The translations under genes were made by a program, and so were the position numbers. From contig NZ_JAKNQQ010000004.1 of NCBI RefSeq assembly GCF_022662475.1, positions 1 through 64,000 of the forward strand: a DNA stretch of 64,000 bases, written 5' to 3'. A model generated the notes under the pieces. The model saw only the letters and a list, made by a program, of their open reading frames with translations. It had not been told where the DNA came from and ran no database searches. Origin of the DNA: Sphingomonas sp. TREG-RG-20F-R18-01. Lineage in GTDB: Bacteria; Pseudomonadota; Alphaproteobacteria; Sphingomonadales; Sphingomonadaceae. Positions 26,319-35,411 of the stretch are shown here, piece by piece; position 1 is the first letter of the stretch; each line of letters begins with the position of its first letter.

Positions 26319-27128
26319 ATGCCAGAATTGCCCGAAGTCGAAACCACCGTGCGGGGCCTGCGCCCCGTGCTCGAAGGGCAGCGCATCACCGCGGTGCAGA
26401 TCCGCCGCCCCGACCTGCGGCGGCCGTTCCCCGAGGATCTCGGGCAGCGCCTGACCGGCGCGACCGTGACCGCGCTCGGGCGCCGCGCGAAATACGGGCT
26501 GATCGATACGGATCGCGGCGACACGATGATCTTCCACCTCGGCATGTCGGGGCGCTGGCGAGTAGATCCGGCGGAGCTGTTGCTGCACGATCATCTGATC
26601 CTCGAGACCGCGCGGCACCGGCTTGCGCTCAACGATGCGCGGCGGTTCGGCTCGGTCGATCTGGTTGCGACCGAATCGCTCGCGGCGTTTCCGGCGTTCC
26701 TGGCGCTCGGACCCGAACCGCTCGGGCCCGATCTGACCGCCGGGTATCTCCACCGGATGCTCAAGGACCGGATCGCGTCGATCAAGCTCATGCTGCTCGA
26801 CCAGCGGATCGTCGCGGGGCTGGGTAACATCTACGTGTGCGAGGCGTTGTTCGCCGCGGGCATCTCGCCGAAGCGCGCCGCCGGCAAGGTGTCCCGCGCG
26901 CGGCTCGAGCGACTCGTCCCAGCGATTCGCACGGTGCTGCTCGCCGCGATCGAGGCGGGCGGATCGACCTTGCGCGATTATGCCAAGCCGGACGGCGAGC
27001 TCGGATATTTTTCCAAACAGTTCGCGGTCTATGGCCGCGAAGGGAAGCCGTGCGCCTGTGGCGGGCTGGTCGAGCGCTATGCGGAAGGGGGGCGGTCGAC
27101 CTTCTGGTGCCCCACGTGCCAGCGCTAA
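26319..27128 (+). CDS. mutM: Formamidopyrimidine-DNA glycosylase
   Basis: Removes oxidised purines (8-oxoG, FapyG) and cleaves the abasic site. The start MPELPEVETTVRGL supplies the catalytic Pro/Glu N-terminus. LGMSGRW, GLGNIYVCEALF (H2TH region) and the C-terminal zinc finger CAC...FWCPTCQR complete the 269-residue protein. Divergent from ubiE across about 56 bases, as often seen in alphaproteobacteria. Confidence 0.97.
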   Translation: MPELPEVETTVRGLRPVLEGQRITAVQIRRPDLRRPFPEDLGQRLTGATVTALGRRAKYGLIDTDRGDTMIFHLGMSGRWRVDPAELLLHDHLILETARHRLALNDARRFGSVDLVATESLAAFPAFLALGPEPLGPDLTAGYLHRMLKDRIASIKLMLLDQRIVAGLGNIYVCEALFAAGISPKRAAGKVSRARLERLVPAIRTVLLAAIEAGGSTLRDYAKPDGELGYFSKQFAVYGREGKPCACGGLVERYAEGGRSTFWCPTCQR

Positions 27129-27143
27129 TCGTGGCGAGTGTTC

Positions 27144-27172
27144 TTGACCACCCGGATGCTTCTCGCTAAGGG
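27144..27172 (+). promoter_or_regulatory. Possible sigma-70 promoter of rpsT
   Basis: TTGACC (27144-27149) and TAAGGG (27167-27172) are separated by 17 bases, upstream of rpsT. The -10 element is a poor match. A short hairpin in the leader (about 27188-27204, GGGAG/CTCCC) lies between it and the gene. Confidence 0.3.
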
Positions 27173-27235
27173 ACGCGGCTTCCGGGGCCGGGAGACATCT
27201 CCCGCCCTTTCTTATTTCTAAAGTCAGAGGGCTTC

Positions 27236-27499
27236 ATGGCGAACACGCCACAGGCGAAAAAGCGTATCCGTCGCAACGCTGCACGGGCACTGGTGAACGG
27301 CAACCGCGTCGGCCGAATCCGCACCTTCGTCAAGAAGGCCGAAGCGGCGCTCGAGTCCGGCGACAAGGCGGCAGCCGCCGCTGCGATGCTGCAGGTTCAG
27401 CCGGAGCTCATGCGGGGCGTCGCCAAGGGCGTGCTTCACAAGAACACCGCATCGCGGAAGTTTGCACGGTTGACGAAGCGCCTCACCGCGCTCGCATAA
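27236..27499 (+). CDS. rpsT: 30S ribosomal protein S20
   Basis: An 87-residue basic primary rRNA-binding protein of the small subunit. The typical start [21 protein letters not shown] and the ending [17 protein letters not shown] identify it. It precedes dnaA, a common alphaproteobacterial order, and is closed by a terminator. Confidence 0.97.
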   Translation: MANTPQAKKRIRRNAARALVNGNRVGRIRTFVKKAEAALESGDKAAAAAAMLQVQPELMRGVAKGVLHKNTASRKFARLTKRLTALA

Positions 27500-27523
27500 C
27501 CGTTTCTCCCGAGTAACAAATTC

Positions 27524-27553
27524 GCCCGTCGGACGTCGTCCGGCGGGCTTTTT
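27524..27553 (+). terminator. Terminator of rpsT
   Basis: An 11-bp stem with one G-T pair (27524-27534 with 27538-27548), a three-base loop and five T form an intrinsic terminator 25 bases after the rpsT stop. Confidence 0.9.
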
Positions 27554-27956
27554 GTCGTGTTTTGTGCGTCGCAAAACACCCACTTCCAGTCCGACTAGAA
27601 CATCACAAGAACTTCAACAGTCCTGTTTTGGGAAAGCTCGGTTTTACTGCGATTCGCATAACCTTCACGGAAGTGTAACGACTTTAAATTGAGTAATTAC
27701 TGATACTTATGCGATTTTTGACGCGAATCCTTGGCTGAATCCGAGTCAATGCTGATTATTTCAAAAATCTGACAGGGGCAGGCCTTGATAGACTCGGCCC
27801 GTTCTTCATAACTGGCCCTCCACCGCGCAGACGATCGTCTCGCGACTCAATTCGAATGGCACGTTCAGGCGGACTCGATTCCGGCTGTGGGGGTTTTTGT
27901 CCGTTGTAAATTAAGGCTCCGCCGGTGTGACCGGGGGGCGAAGGAAGGGTTTTGTC
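27554..27956 (+). promoter_or_regulatory. dnaA leader with a cluster of GANTC sites
   Basis: This 400-base gap contains the dnaA promoter region. Between 27600 and 27780 it is clearly richer in A/T than its surroundings. Eight GANTC sites start at 27651, 27725, 27737, 27743, 27791, 27844, 27872 and 27877. GANTC is the CcrM methylation site in alphaproteobacteria. An 8-bp inverted repeat TCGCATAA/TTATGCGA lies at 27654-27661 and 27707-27714. No convincing DnaA box (TTATCCACA type) was found, so an origin cannot be claimed. Confidence 0.6.
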
Positions 27957-29366
27957 GTGGCATCTTTGGGGCAGGGGGTAGCGATCGCGAACAACCATAG
28001 TTCCAGCGAGACGCAGGACGACATGGTTGCGCAGGCCTGGGCCACGGTCCGTACGAATCTCCGCGAAATGTCGGGCGTACGGCTGTTCGATCAGTGGCTT
28101 AAGCCGATCGTTTTGATTCCCGGAAGCGACCTGGATGCGGTGCGTCTGGGTTTGCCGTCGGCATTCATGACAAATTGGGTACGGAATCATTACGCCGACC
28201 GGCTGTTGCAGGAATTTCGCGTGCTGATCCCGGCAGTGCGCAGCGTTTCGATCGAAACGGTTGCGCGTTCGGCACAGGTCGTGACGGTCGAGACACTGGC
28301 CGCGCCGACCGCGATCGTCAGGGAAGCTGTTCCGACGATCGAGCAGCCGTCGCTCGACCCGCGCTTCACCTTCGACCGCTTCGTGGTCGATCCGTCGAAC
28401 ATGGTCGCGTATAACGCGGCCGTCGCGCTGGCGCAGCCGGGCGTGCCGCGGTTCAGCCCGCTGTTCCTTCACAGCGGCACCGGGCAGGGCAAGACCCACC
28501 TGATGCACGCGATCGGCGCGGCCTATCTGGCGGCGGTGCCGAACGCACGCGTGTTGCTGATGTCGGCCGAGCGGTTCATGTACGAATTCGTCCAGGCGCT
28601 CCGCACCCGCGAGACGCATGCCTTCAAGACCCGGCTGCGCGCGGCCGACCTGCTGCTGATCGACGATCTCCAGTTCATCGCCGGCAAGGACGCGACGCAG
28701 GAGGAATTCTTCCACACGATGAACGAGGTGATGGGCGCGGGGAAGCGTCTGGTCATCTCGGCCGATCGCTGCCCGCAAGGCCTCGACGGCGTCGAACAGC
28801 GCATCACCTCGCGTCTCTCGTGTGGCCTCGTCGCGGACATCAAGGCACCCGATCTGGCGCTGCGCCGCCGCGTGCTCGACCGCAAGCTGGCCGACATGCC
28901 GGGCGCGCGCGTCCCGGTCGCAGTGCTCGACCTGCTCGCGTCGCGGATCAGCGCGAACATTCGCGACCTCGAAGGCGCGCTCAACCGCGTCGTCGCCTAT
29001 GCGCAGCTCAGCAATGTCGAGATCGACCTCGACTTCGCGGTCGCGACGCTTGGCGACGTGCTGCGCGGTGCCGAGCGCCGGGTCACGATCGACGAGATCC
29101 AGAAGGCGGTCTCGGCGCATTTCGAGATCAAGGCGATCGATCTGGTGTCGGCCCGCCGCGCGGTCGTCGTCGCGCGGCCCCGGCAGATCGCGATGTATCT
29201 CGCCAAGCGCCTCACCACGCGGTCATTGCCAGAGATCGGGCGAAAGTTCGGTGGGCGGGATCACTCGACCGTGATCCACGCGGTACGCCGGATCGAGGAC
29301 CTGCGCGACAAGGATCACGAGATTGACAGCTCGGTGCGCACGCTGATGCGGCAGCTCGAGGGGTAA
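27957..29366 (+). CDS. dnaA: Chromosomal replication initiator DnaA
   Basis: The AAA+ initiator that opens the replication origin. The 469-residue protein has the N-terminal interaction domain (AQAWATVRTNLREMSGVRLF), Walker A SGTGQGKTH near residue 175, Walker B LLLIDDLQF, ITSRLSCGLVADI, and the domain IV signature GGRDHSTVIHAVRRIE. I chose GTG at 27957 because AAGGAAGGG lies seven bases upstream; a GTG at 27927 lacks such a site. It converges with trpS across a palindromic repeat. Confidence 0.96.
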   Translation: MASLGQGVAIANNHSSSETQDDMVAQAWATVRTNLREMSGVRLFDQWLKPIVLIPGSDLDAVRLGLPSAFMTNWVRNHYADRLLQEFRVLIPAVRSVSIETVARSAQVVTVETLAAPTAIVREAVPTIEQPSLDPRFTFDRFVVDPSNMVAYNAAVALAQPGVPRFSPLFLHSGTGQGKTHLMHAIGAAYLAAVPNARVLLMSAERFMYEFVQALRTRETHAFKTRLRAADLLLIDDLQFIAGKDATQEEFFHTMNEVMGAGKRLVISADRCPQGLDGVEQRITSRLSCGLVADIKAPDLALRRRVLDRKLADMPGARVPVAVLDLLASRISANIRDLEGALNRVVAYAQLSNVEIDLDFAVATLGDVLRGAERRVTIDEIQKAVSAHFEIKAIDLVSARRAVVVARPRQIAMYLAKRLTTRSLPEIGRKFGGRDHSTVIHAVRRIEDLRDKDHEIDSSVRTLMRQLEG

Positions 29367-29411
29367 AGGGACGCGGAAGCATGCGCCTCACGTGTGCTTC
29401 CCCCCTTTACA

Positions 29412-29516
29412 CTTCCCCGGCGAAGGCCGGGGCCCAATAGTGATGGCGGCGGTAACGGCGCGCAGTCGCCAGCAGTCTTCCGTTCCTCGACTGGGCCCCG
29501 GCCTTCGCCGGGGAGG
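29412..29516. repeat. Palindromic intergenic repeat, copy 2
   Basis: Arms 29412-29438 and 29490-29516 are inverted and near-identical to those of the element at 3156-3260, and parts of the interior are also shared (GGTAACG, and GCA-TCTTC near the right arm). As with copy 1, it lies between convergent genes, here dnaA and trpS. Confidence 0.8.
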
Positions 29517-29537
29517 TGCCCGCGAGGGTGGGCAGTA

Positions 29538-30539
29538 TCAGACCTGCAGGCCGACCGCGCGCTGCGCCGCCGCCAATGTCGGGGCCGCGAGCGTCGCCGC
29601 CCGCGCCGCCCCATCCGCCAGCACCGCGCCCACCGCCGCACGATCATCGAGCAACGCCGTCAGCCGCTCGCGAATCGGCGCAAGCGTCGCCACCGCCAGA
29701 TCGGCCAGCGCCGGCTTGAACGCCCCGAACCCCTGGCCCGCATATTGCGCAAGCACCGCATCGGGCGTCGATCCCTCGAGCGCCGCATAGATCGTCACCA
29801 GATTGCGCGCCTCCGCGCGGTCGGCGAGCCCGGCGACTTCGCTCGGCAATGCATCCGCATCGCTCTTGGCCTTGCGGAATTTCGCGAGGATCAGCTCGTC
29901 GCTGTCGACCAGGTTGATCCGCGACGCATCCGACGGATCGGACTTGGACATCTTCCCGCTCGCATCGCGCAAGCTCATGATTCGTGGGGCGGCCTTGGAG
30001 ATGAGCGGCTCGGGCAGGACGAAGGTCTCGCCATAATCGCCGTTGAACTTGACCGCGATGTCGCGCGCGAGCTCGAGATGCTGTTTCTGGTCCTCGCCGA
30101 CGGGCACGTGAGTCGCCTGATACAGCAGCACGTCGGCGGCCTGGAGCACGGGATAGGTGAACAGCCCGACGCTTTGCGTCTCGCCCTTCTTGCCCGCCTT
30201 GTCCTTCCACTGCGTCATCCGGCTGAGCCAGCCCATCCGCGCGGTCCCGCCCAAAATCCAGTGGAGCGCGCTGTGCGCGGGGACGCGCGCCTGGTTGAAC
30301 AGGATCGCGCGCGCCGGGTCGATCCCGCAGGCGAGCAGCGTCGCCGCCATCTCGGTCGTGTTCGAATCGAGCTCGGCGGGGACGACCGGCTGCGACAGCG
30401 CATGAAGGTCGGCGAGAAAGAACAGGCAGTCGTCGCCCGCGGGCATCGCATCCTGCATCGCGACCCATTGGCGGATCGCGCCGAGATAGTTGCCGAGGTG
30501 GAGGTTGCCGGTGGGCTGGATGCCGGAGACGACGCGCAT
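29538..30539 (-). CDS. trpS: Tryptophanyl-tRNA synthetase
   Basis: A class I aminoacyl-tRNA synthetase of 333 residues. The start MRVVSGIQPTGNLHLGNYLG contains the HIGH-like motif, and GKMSKSDPSDASRI is the KMSKS loop. Its ATG lies three bases after the murJ stop, so the two form an operon with murJ first. Confidence 0.96.
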   Translation of the reverse strand: MRVVSGIQPTGNLHLGNYLGAIRQWVAMQDAMPAGDDCLFFLADLHALSQPVVPAELDSNTTEMAATLLACGIDPARAILFNQARVPAHSALHWILGGTARMGWLSRMTQWKDKAGKKGETQSVGLFTYPVLQAADVLLYQATHVPVGEDQKQHLELARDIAVKFNGDYGETFVLPEPLISKAAPRIMSLRDASGKMSKSDPSDASRINLVDSDELILAKFRKAKSDADALPSEVAGLADRAEARNLVTIYAALEGSTPDAVLAQYAGQGFGAFKPALADLAVATLAPIRERLTALLDDRAAVGAVLADGAARAATLAAPTLAAAQRAVGLQV

Positions 30540-30542
30540 GGT

Positions 30543-32135
30543 TTATTCCTGGACGGTTTTGGGGGTGTCGGCGCGGCGGCGGAGCAGCGCGCGGATGTCG
30601 CCGATGCGATAGGCGCCGGTAAGGAAGCAGGCCACGACATAGACCGCGCTGCCCGCGCCGACGAGTACGCCGAGCGCCGCATAGCGGACGATCATCGCAC
30701 CGCCGAGATAGGGGTCTAGCCACCGTTCGAACGCATAGACGGTCGCGCCCATCAGCAATGCCGCGAGCAGCAGCCGCGGAACCTTGCGGCGAAGCGCGGC
30801 GTCCGCGACGAAATGCCCCCGCTGCGCGAGCGTGTGGTACAGCATCGCGACGTTGACGGTCGACGCCAGCGCGGTCGCGAGCGGCGGGCCGACATGGCCG
30901 ATCAGCGGAATGAGGATCAGATTGCCGACGATGTTGACCGCGATCGAGATCATCGCGAAGCGCACCGGGGTCCTGGTGTCGCCGCGGGCATAATAGCCGG
31001 GGGTCAGCACCTTCACGAGCACATAGGAGGGCAGGCCGATCGAGAAGGCGCTGAGCGCCCAGCCGCAGCGGCGCGCGTCGATCGCGCCGAACTTGCCATA
31101 TTCGAACAGCCCGCGGACGATCGGTTCCGCCGCGATCAGGAATGCCATCGTCGCGGGGAGGGTGAGAAACAGCGCGAGCTCGATCCCGCGGTTCTGCGTG
31201 TCCATCGCCGCCTGCTCCTGTCCCGACGACAGCAGCCGGGAAATCGTCGGCAGGAGGATCGTACCGAGGCCGATCCCGATCAGCCCGAGCGGCAACTGGT
31301 TCAGGCGGTCGGCATAATAGATATAGGTGATCGACCCGGAGGCGAGCAGGCTGCCCGCGAGCGAGGTCGAGATCAGCAGGTTGATCTGCGATGCGCCCGC
31401 GCCTGCGGCGGCGGGAACGATCAGGCGCAGCATCCCGCGGACGTCGGCGTCCAGCCGCGGCATCCGCAGTCGCATGTCGACCCCGGCGCGATGGCACGCC
31501 AGCATCAGCCACAGCAGTTGCAGCACCCCGCCGACCGTCACCGAAATCGCCTGAACGCGCGCGGTCTCATAGACGTCATGGCCGTGGAAGAACCATAGCC
31601 CGCTGATCATCGCGAGGTTGAGCAGGATAGGCGCGGCGGCATTGACCCAGAATTTGTCGAGCGAATTGAGGATGCCCCCCAGCAGCGACGCAAGCGAGAT
31701 CAGCGCTAGATAGGGCAGCGTGATGCGCGACAGCATGACCGCGAAGGCGAATTGCTCGTGCGTCGGATGCTGCCGCGCGAACCCGCCGGACAGCAGCCAG
31801 GTGATCGGCCAGGCGGCGATCAGCAAACCGGCGGTGAACAGGATGAGCACCGGCAACAGCACCGCGAGCGCGCGTTCGGCAAAGGCATAGCCTGCGGGCA
31901 AGCCACCGGGTCCGGCCGCCTTCTTGTTGAAGAGCGGGATGAACGCCGCCGAAAACGCGCCTTCCGCGAACAGCGCGCGGAACATGTTGGGCAGGCGGAA
32001 GGCGACGCCGTTGAAGGCGTCGGAGGCGAATCCGGCCCCGACATAGCGCGCCGCGAGCGAATCGCGCACCAGGGCGAGAATGCGGCTGGCGAGGGTCAGG
32101 CCACCGATCGAACCCAGCGCACGGACAAGCTTCAT
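30543..32135 (-). CDS. murJ: Lipid II flippase MurJ
   Basis: A MOP-superfamily flippase moving lipid II across the inner membrane for peptidoglycan synthesis. The 530 residues contain about 14 membrane helices. Typical stretches are SRILALVRDSLAARYVGAG, FRLPNMFRALFAEGAFSAAF, RITLPYLALISLASLLGGILNS and the arginine/proline-containing RLNQLPLGLIGIGLGTILLP. Encoded just upstream of trpS on the minus strand. Confidence 0.95.
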   Translation of the reverse strand: MKLVRALGSIGGLTLASRILALVRDSLAARYVGAGFASDAFNGVAFRLPNMFRALFAEGAFSAAFIPLFNKKAAGPGGLPAGYAFAERALAVLLPVLILFTAGLLIAAWPITWLLSGGFARQHPTHEQFAFAVMLSRITLPYLALISLASLLGGILNSLDKFWVNAAAPILLNLAMISGLWFFHGHDVYETARVQAISVTVGGVLQLLWLMLACHRAGVDMRLRMPRLDADVRGMLRLIVPAAAGAGASQINLLISTSLAGSLLASGSITYIYYADRLNQLPLGLIGIGLGTILLPTISRLLSSGQEQAAMDTQNRGIELALFLTLPATMAFLIAAEPIVRGLFEYGKFGAIDARRCGWALSAFSIGLPSYVLVKVLTPGYYARGDTRTPVRFAMISIAVNIVGNLILIPLIGHVGPPLATALASTVNVAMLYHTLAQRGHFVADAALRRKVPRLLLAALLMGATVYAFERWLDPYLGGAMIVRYAALGVLVGAGSAVYVVACFLTGAYRIGDIRALLRRRADTPKTVQE

Positions 32136-32216
32136 GTCAAATCGGACCGCTTCTCACATTCATCGCCAATCGCAGCCCGAAAGCCCCCGGCGAATCGCCG
32201 GGGGCATCGCGGGTGC

Positions 32217-32735
32217 TCAGGCCGAGCCCAACGGGTTGGCCGTCGCGGCGCCCGCTTCCTGCTGGGCCAGGAAGATGCCGCTGAAGTCGATCGGCTCGAG
32301 CAGCAGGGGCGGGAAGCCGCCATCGCGAATCGCGTCGGCGAGAACCCGGCGCGCGAACGGGAACATCAGCCGCGGCGCTTCGGCCAGCAGGAACGGCTGG
32401 AGATGCTCGGCGGGGAAATTGCGCAGCCCGAACAGGCCGGCGTAGGAAAGGTCGACGAGGAACGCGACCTGGCCGTCGGCCTCCGCCTTCACTTCAATCC
32501 GCAGCACGATCTCGTACACGTCGTCGCCGACCTGCGCCGATGCGATGTTGAACTGAACGTCGATCGCGGGAGCCGTCTGATTCTGGAAGATCGCCGGGGC
32601 GTTCGGATTTTCGAAGGAGAAATCCTTGATATATTGGGAAATCATTCCCGCGGCCGGAGCCGTGTCAGCGCCGTTGGCGAAGGAGTCGCCGGTTACGCCG
32701 GTCGAAGTGATGAAGCCGTCATCCTGCTCGCTCAT
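32217..32735 (-). CDS. secB: Protein-export chaperone SecB
   Basis: A cytosolic tetrameric chaperone that delivers precursors to SecA. The 172-residue protein shows ISQYIKDFSFENPNAP, FNIASAQVGDDVYEIVLRIEV, VDLSYAGLF, LFPFARR-like LMFPFARRVLADAIRDGGFPPLLLEP, and FAIFL-like FSGIFLAQQ. ATG 32735 gives the family N-terminus; the longer frame is not needed. Divergent from the Tim44-like gene, a common alphaproteobacterial pair. Confidence 0.94.
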   Translation of the reverse strand: MSEQDDGFITSTGVTGDSFANGADTAPAAGMISQYIKDFSFENPNAPAIFQNQTAPAIDVQFNIASAQVGDDVYEIVLRIEVKAEADGQVAFLVDLSYAGLFGLRNFPAEHLQPFLLAEAPRLMFPFARRVLADAIRDGGFPPLLLEPIDFSGIFLAQQEAGAATANPLGSA

Positions 32736-32915
32736 GCAACGCGTCCTTAATGTCCGTACTATAGGTATCGCCACGGGTGGCGCAGTCGAAGCCGCGCGCG
32801 TAGCAGGGGGGCGAGCGGAGTTCAACGGGCGCCGAACTCCACGGTCGTGCGCATCATTTGAAACCTTCGTGCGTTGCGCCTATGTATCCCTGTCTGCCAA
32901 TCCGCCGGAGGCCGC

Positions 32916-33560
32916 GTGTTCCTATTAGTTATCCTCGCGATGATCGCCGGTTTCATGGCGCTCCAATTGTACCGTGTTCTCGGTAAGCGCACCGGACATG
33001 AGCAGCCTTTGCCCAAACCGGCGGAGGAGCGCACGCCGCTGACGCTCGTGCCGCGACCGATCGAGGCGATCGCCGATGCGCGCGAACCCGCGAGCCGAAT
33101 GGTCGAGGCCAAGGCGGAAGCCGGCGTCCGAGCGATCATCGCAGCGGATTCGTCGTTTGATGCCACGCGCTTCCTGCAAGGGGCGCAAGCCGCCTATCGC
33201 ATGATCCTTGAGGCGTTCTGGCAGGGGGACGAGGAGCAGCTTGGCTGGCTCGCCGAACCCGGCGTGCGCGATGCCTTCGTCGCCGCCATCGCGGAGCGCA
33301 ACGCCGCCGGTCATAGCCTGGAGAACCGGCTTGTTTCGATCGAGCGCGCGGTAATCGCCGACGCGACACTCGAGGGCAAGGTTGCGCGAATTACCGTGCG
33401 GTTCGATGCGGATATCGCCGCGGTCACGCGCGATGCCGAATCGGTCGTTATTGCGGGATCGATGACCGACGCGGTCGAGACGCACGACGTCTGGACTTTC
33501 ACCCGGACGCTCAAGAGCAGCGATCCGAACTGGAAGCTCGCCGACACCGACGAGGTGTGA
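32916..33560 (+). CDS. Tim44/TimA-like membrane adaptor protein
   Basis: A 214-residue protein with one N-terminal membrane helix (VFLLVILAMIAGFMALQLYRVLG) followed by a Tim44-like domain (FLQGAQAAYRMILEAFWQGD, ENRLVSIERAVIADA, ARITVRFDADI, DVWTFTRTLKSSDPNWKLAD). GTG at 32916 follows a GGAG site and begins exactly at the helix. Its stop overlaps the mltA start. Alphaproteobacterial homologues are thought to be envelope adaptors; the exact partner is unknown. Confidence 0.85.
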   Translation: MFLLVILAMIAGFMALQLYRVLGKRTGHEQPLPKPAEERTPLTLVPRPIEAIADAREPASRMVEAKAEAGVRAIIAADSSFDATRFLQGAQAAYRMILEAFWQGDEEQLGWLAEPGVRDAFVAAIAERNAAGHSLENRLVSIERAVIADATLEGKVARITVRFDADIAAVTRDAESVVIAGSMTDAVETHDVWTFTRTLKSSDPNWKLADTDEV

Positions 33561-34822
33561 GGATCTTGTCGGGGGGGAGTGGTTCGCGCGCGCTGGTGAT
33601 CGGCGCGGCCGTGTTGGTGTCTGCTTGCGGCGGGCAAGTCGCGCATCCGGGCGCCGTCTCGCGCCCCGCCCCGGTGGCAACGCCAGTGGCGGCCACGCCG
33701 ATTCCGGCCGTTCCTAACGTCGCTCTGGCGGGCGCGGCCAATGCCGCGAGCACCGGCTTCGTCGCTGGTCCGCCGATCGACCAGCTCGGTCTTGCGGAAG
33801 ATGACGCCGGGCGTGCGCTTGCGGCCTTTCGCCTCTCCTGCGCTTCCGTCCAGCGGCGCACCGACACCTCCGGACTGACGCGCGGTACGGATTGGCAGCC
33901 GGCGTGCGCCGCGGCGCCGACCGTCGCCGCAGGCGGCGCGGTGGCGTTTTTTACGCATTTTTTCGAAGCGGTGCAGATTGGCGACGGCAAGGCCTTCGCG
34001 ACGGGCTATTACGAGCCGGAGATCGCGGCCTCGCGCGACCGTCGTCCCGGGTATGACGTTCCCATCTACGGTCGGCCGAGCGATCTGATCGACGTCGATC
34101 TTGGTCAGTTCAGCGACACGTTGAAGGGCCGGAAGGTTCGCGGCCGCGTTTCCGGCTCCGGCCTGGTGCCATATGATGATCGCACCGCAATCGAACAGGG
34201 CGCGCTGGACGGCCGCGCCCCGATCCTCGGCTATGCGGCGGACCCGGTCGCCTTGTTTTTCCTTCAGGTCCAGGGGTCGGGTCGGCTGCGTCTGCCGGAC
34301 GGATCGATATTACGGATCGGCTATACGTCGCAGAACGGCCGCGACTATACGGGGATCGGGGCGCTGATGAAGCGGCGCGGGCTGCTCGCGCCGGGGCAGA
34401 CCTCGATGCAGGGAATCGTCGCCTGGCTGCACGCGCATCCCGAGGAAGCGACCGCGATCATGCGCGAAAATAAAAGCTACGTATTCTTCCGCGAACAGGC
34501 GAGCGCACCACAGGGCGCGCTTGGTGTCGCAGTGACGGGGGGTGTCAGCGCCGCCGCCGATCCCAAGTTCGTGCCGCTCGGCGCGCCGGTCCTGTTGTCG
34601 ATGGATCGCACGGACGCGAGCCGGCTGTGGGTCGCTCAGGATACCGGTGGTGCGATCAAGGGACCGAACCGGATCGACACGTTCTGGGGTGCCGGCCCCA
34701 ATGCCGAGGCTACAGCGGGTGGCATGGCGGCGCGCGGTACGGCCTTCCTGCTGCTGCCGAGCGGTACGCTCGCGCGCCTGACCGGGGAGAGGGCCAATGG
34801 GGCACCGATCCCTCAGCCCTGA
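33557..34822 (+). CDS. mltA: Membrane-bound lytic murein transglycosylase A
   Basis: Cleaves peptidoglycan glycan strands, forming 1,6-anhydro ends. The 421-residue lipoprotein has a signal peptide with lipobox LVSAC (Cys24). MltA-domain stretches are TGYYEPEIAASRDRRPGYDVP, FFLQVQGSGRLRLPDG and IRIGYTSQNGRDYTGIG. The 3D domain contains VAQDTGGAIKGPNRIDTFWG with the catalytic Asp. GTG 33557 overlaps the previous stop by four bases. The smr gene overlaps its 3' end by 26 bases. Confidence 0.94.
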   Translation: MRILSGGSGSRALVIGAAVLVSACGGQVAHPGAVSRPAPVATPVAATPIPAVPNVALAGAANAASTGFVAGPPIDQLGLAEDDAGRALAAFRLSCASVQRRTDTSGLTRGTDWQPACAAAPTVAAGGAVAFFTHFFEAVQIGDGKAFATGYYEPEIAASRDRRPGYDVPIYGRPSDLIDVDLGQFSDTLKGRKVRGRVSGSGLVPYDDRTAIEQGALDGRAPILGYAADPVALFFLQVQGSGRLRLPDGSILRIGYTSQNGRDYTGIGALMKRRGLLAPGQTSMQGIVAWLHAHPEEATAIMRENKSYVFFREQASAPQGALGVAVTGGVSAAADPKFVPLGAPVLLSMDRTDASRLWVAQDTGGAIKGPNRIDTFWGAGPNAEATAGGMAARGTAFLLLPSGTLARLTGERANGAPIPQP

Positions 34823-35411
34823 CGAAGCCGCCTTGTGGGTCCGGGTGATGGCGGGCGTCAGGCCGATCGCGCGTCGCCCGGCCGAACCTCAGCCCGTGCC
34901 TGGCACGTCGTCGAAGCCGGAGAAGCAGACCGCACCGTCGACCAGGATGGTCAAGGCCGTTGCCCCAACCGCGATCGTCCCGAAGGCTCCCGCGCCGAGT
35001 GTTTTGGGCAAGGCCGCCAGGGGGACTGTTCGGGCTGCCCCGGCCGCGCCATCCAACACGCTCGACGGTTCGTGGGACCGCCGCCTGTCGCGCGGTCTGG
35101 TCTCGCCCGACCGCACGGTCGATCTCCACGGCCATACCCTGGCCAGCGCCTATGACCTGCTGGACGCGGCGCTGGCCATGGCGATCCGCTCGGGCGACCG
35201 GATGATCTTGCTCGTGACCGGAAAGCCCCCGCGCCCGGCAAGCGAGCGCCCTCATGCCCGGGGAGCGATCCGCGCAGCGACGGGGGATTGGCTTGCCGGA
35301 TCGCGCCACGCCTCATCGATCGCTGCGGTGCGGGCGGCGCATCCGCGTCACGGTGGGGCTGGAGCGCTCTATATCGTTCTGAAGCGGGCGCGCACAACCG
35401 AACGGCTGTAA
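34797..35411 (+). CDS. Smr domain protein
   Basis: A 204-residue protein with a Pro/Ala-rich, disordered-looking first half and a C-terminal Smr (MutS2-like) domain. The domain shows TVDLHGHTLASAYDLLDAAL and MILLVTGK, and ends in GALYIVLKR. Smr domains are DNA or RNA nicking endonucleases. The usual TGKG loop reads TGKPPR here. It is the last gene of the tim44/mltA/smr operon. Confidence 0.9.
   Translation: MGHRSLSPDEAALWVRVMAGVRPIARRPAEPQPVPGTSSKPEKQTAPSTRMVKAVAPTAIVPKAPAPSVLGKAARGTVRAAPAAPSNTLDGSWDRRLSRGLVSPDRTVDLHGHTLASAYDLLDAALAMAIRSGDRMILLVTGKPPRPASERPHARGAIRAATGDWLAGSRHASSIAAVRAAHPRHGGAGALYIVLKRARTTERL

Noticed and set aside
27554..27956. A chromosomal origin upstream of dnaA
   Set aside because: The region is AT-rich with GANTC sites, but no convincing DnaA-box cluster was found, so only a regulatory leader is claimed.
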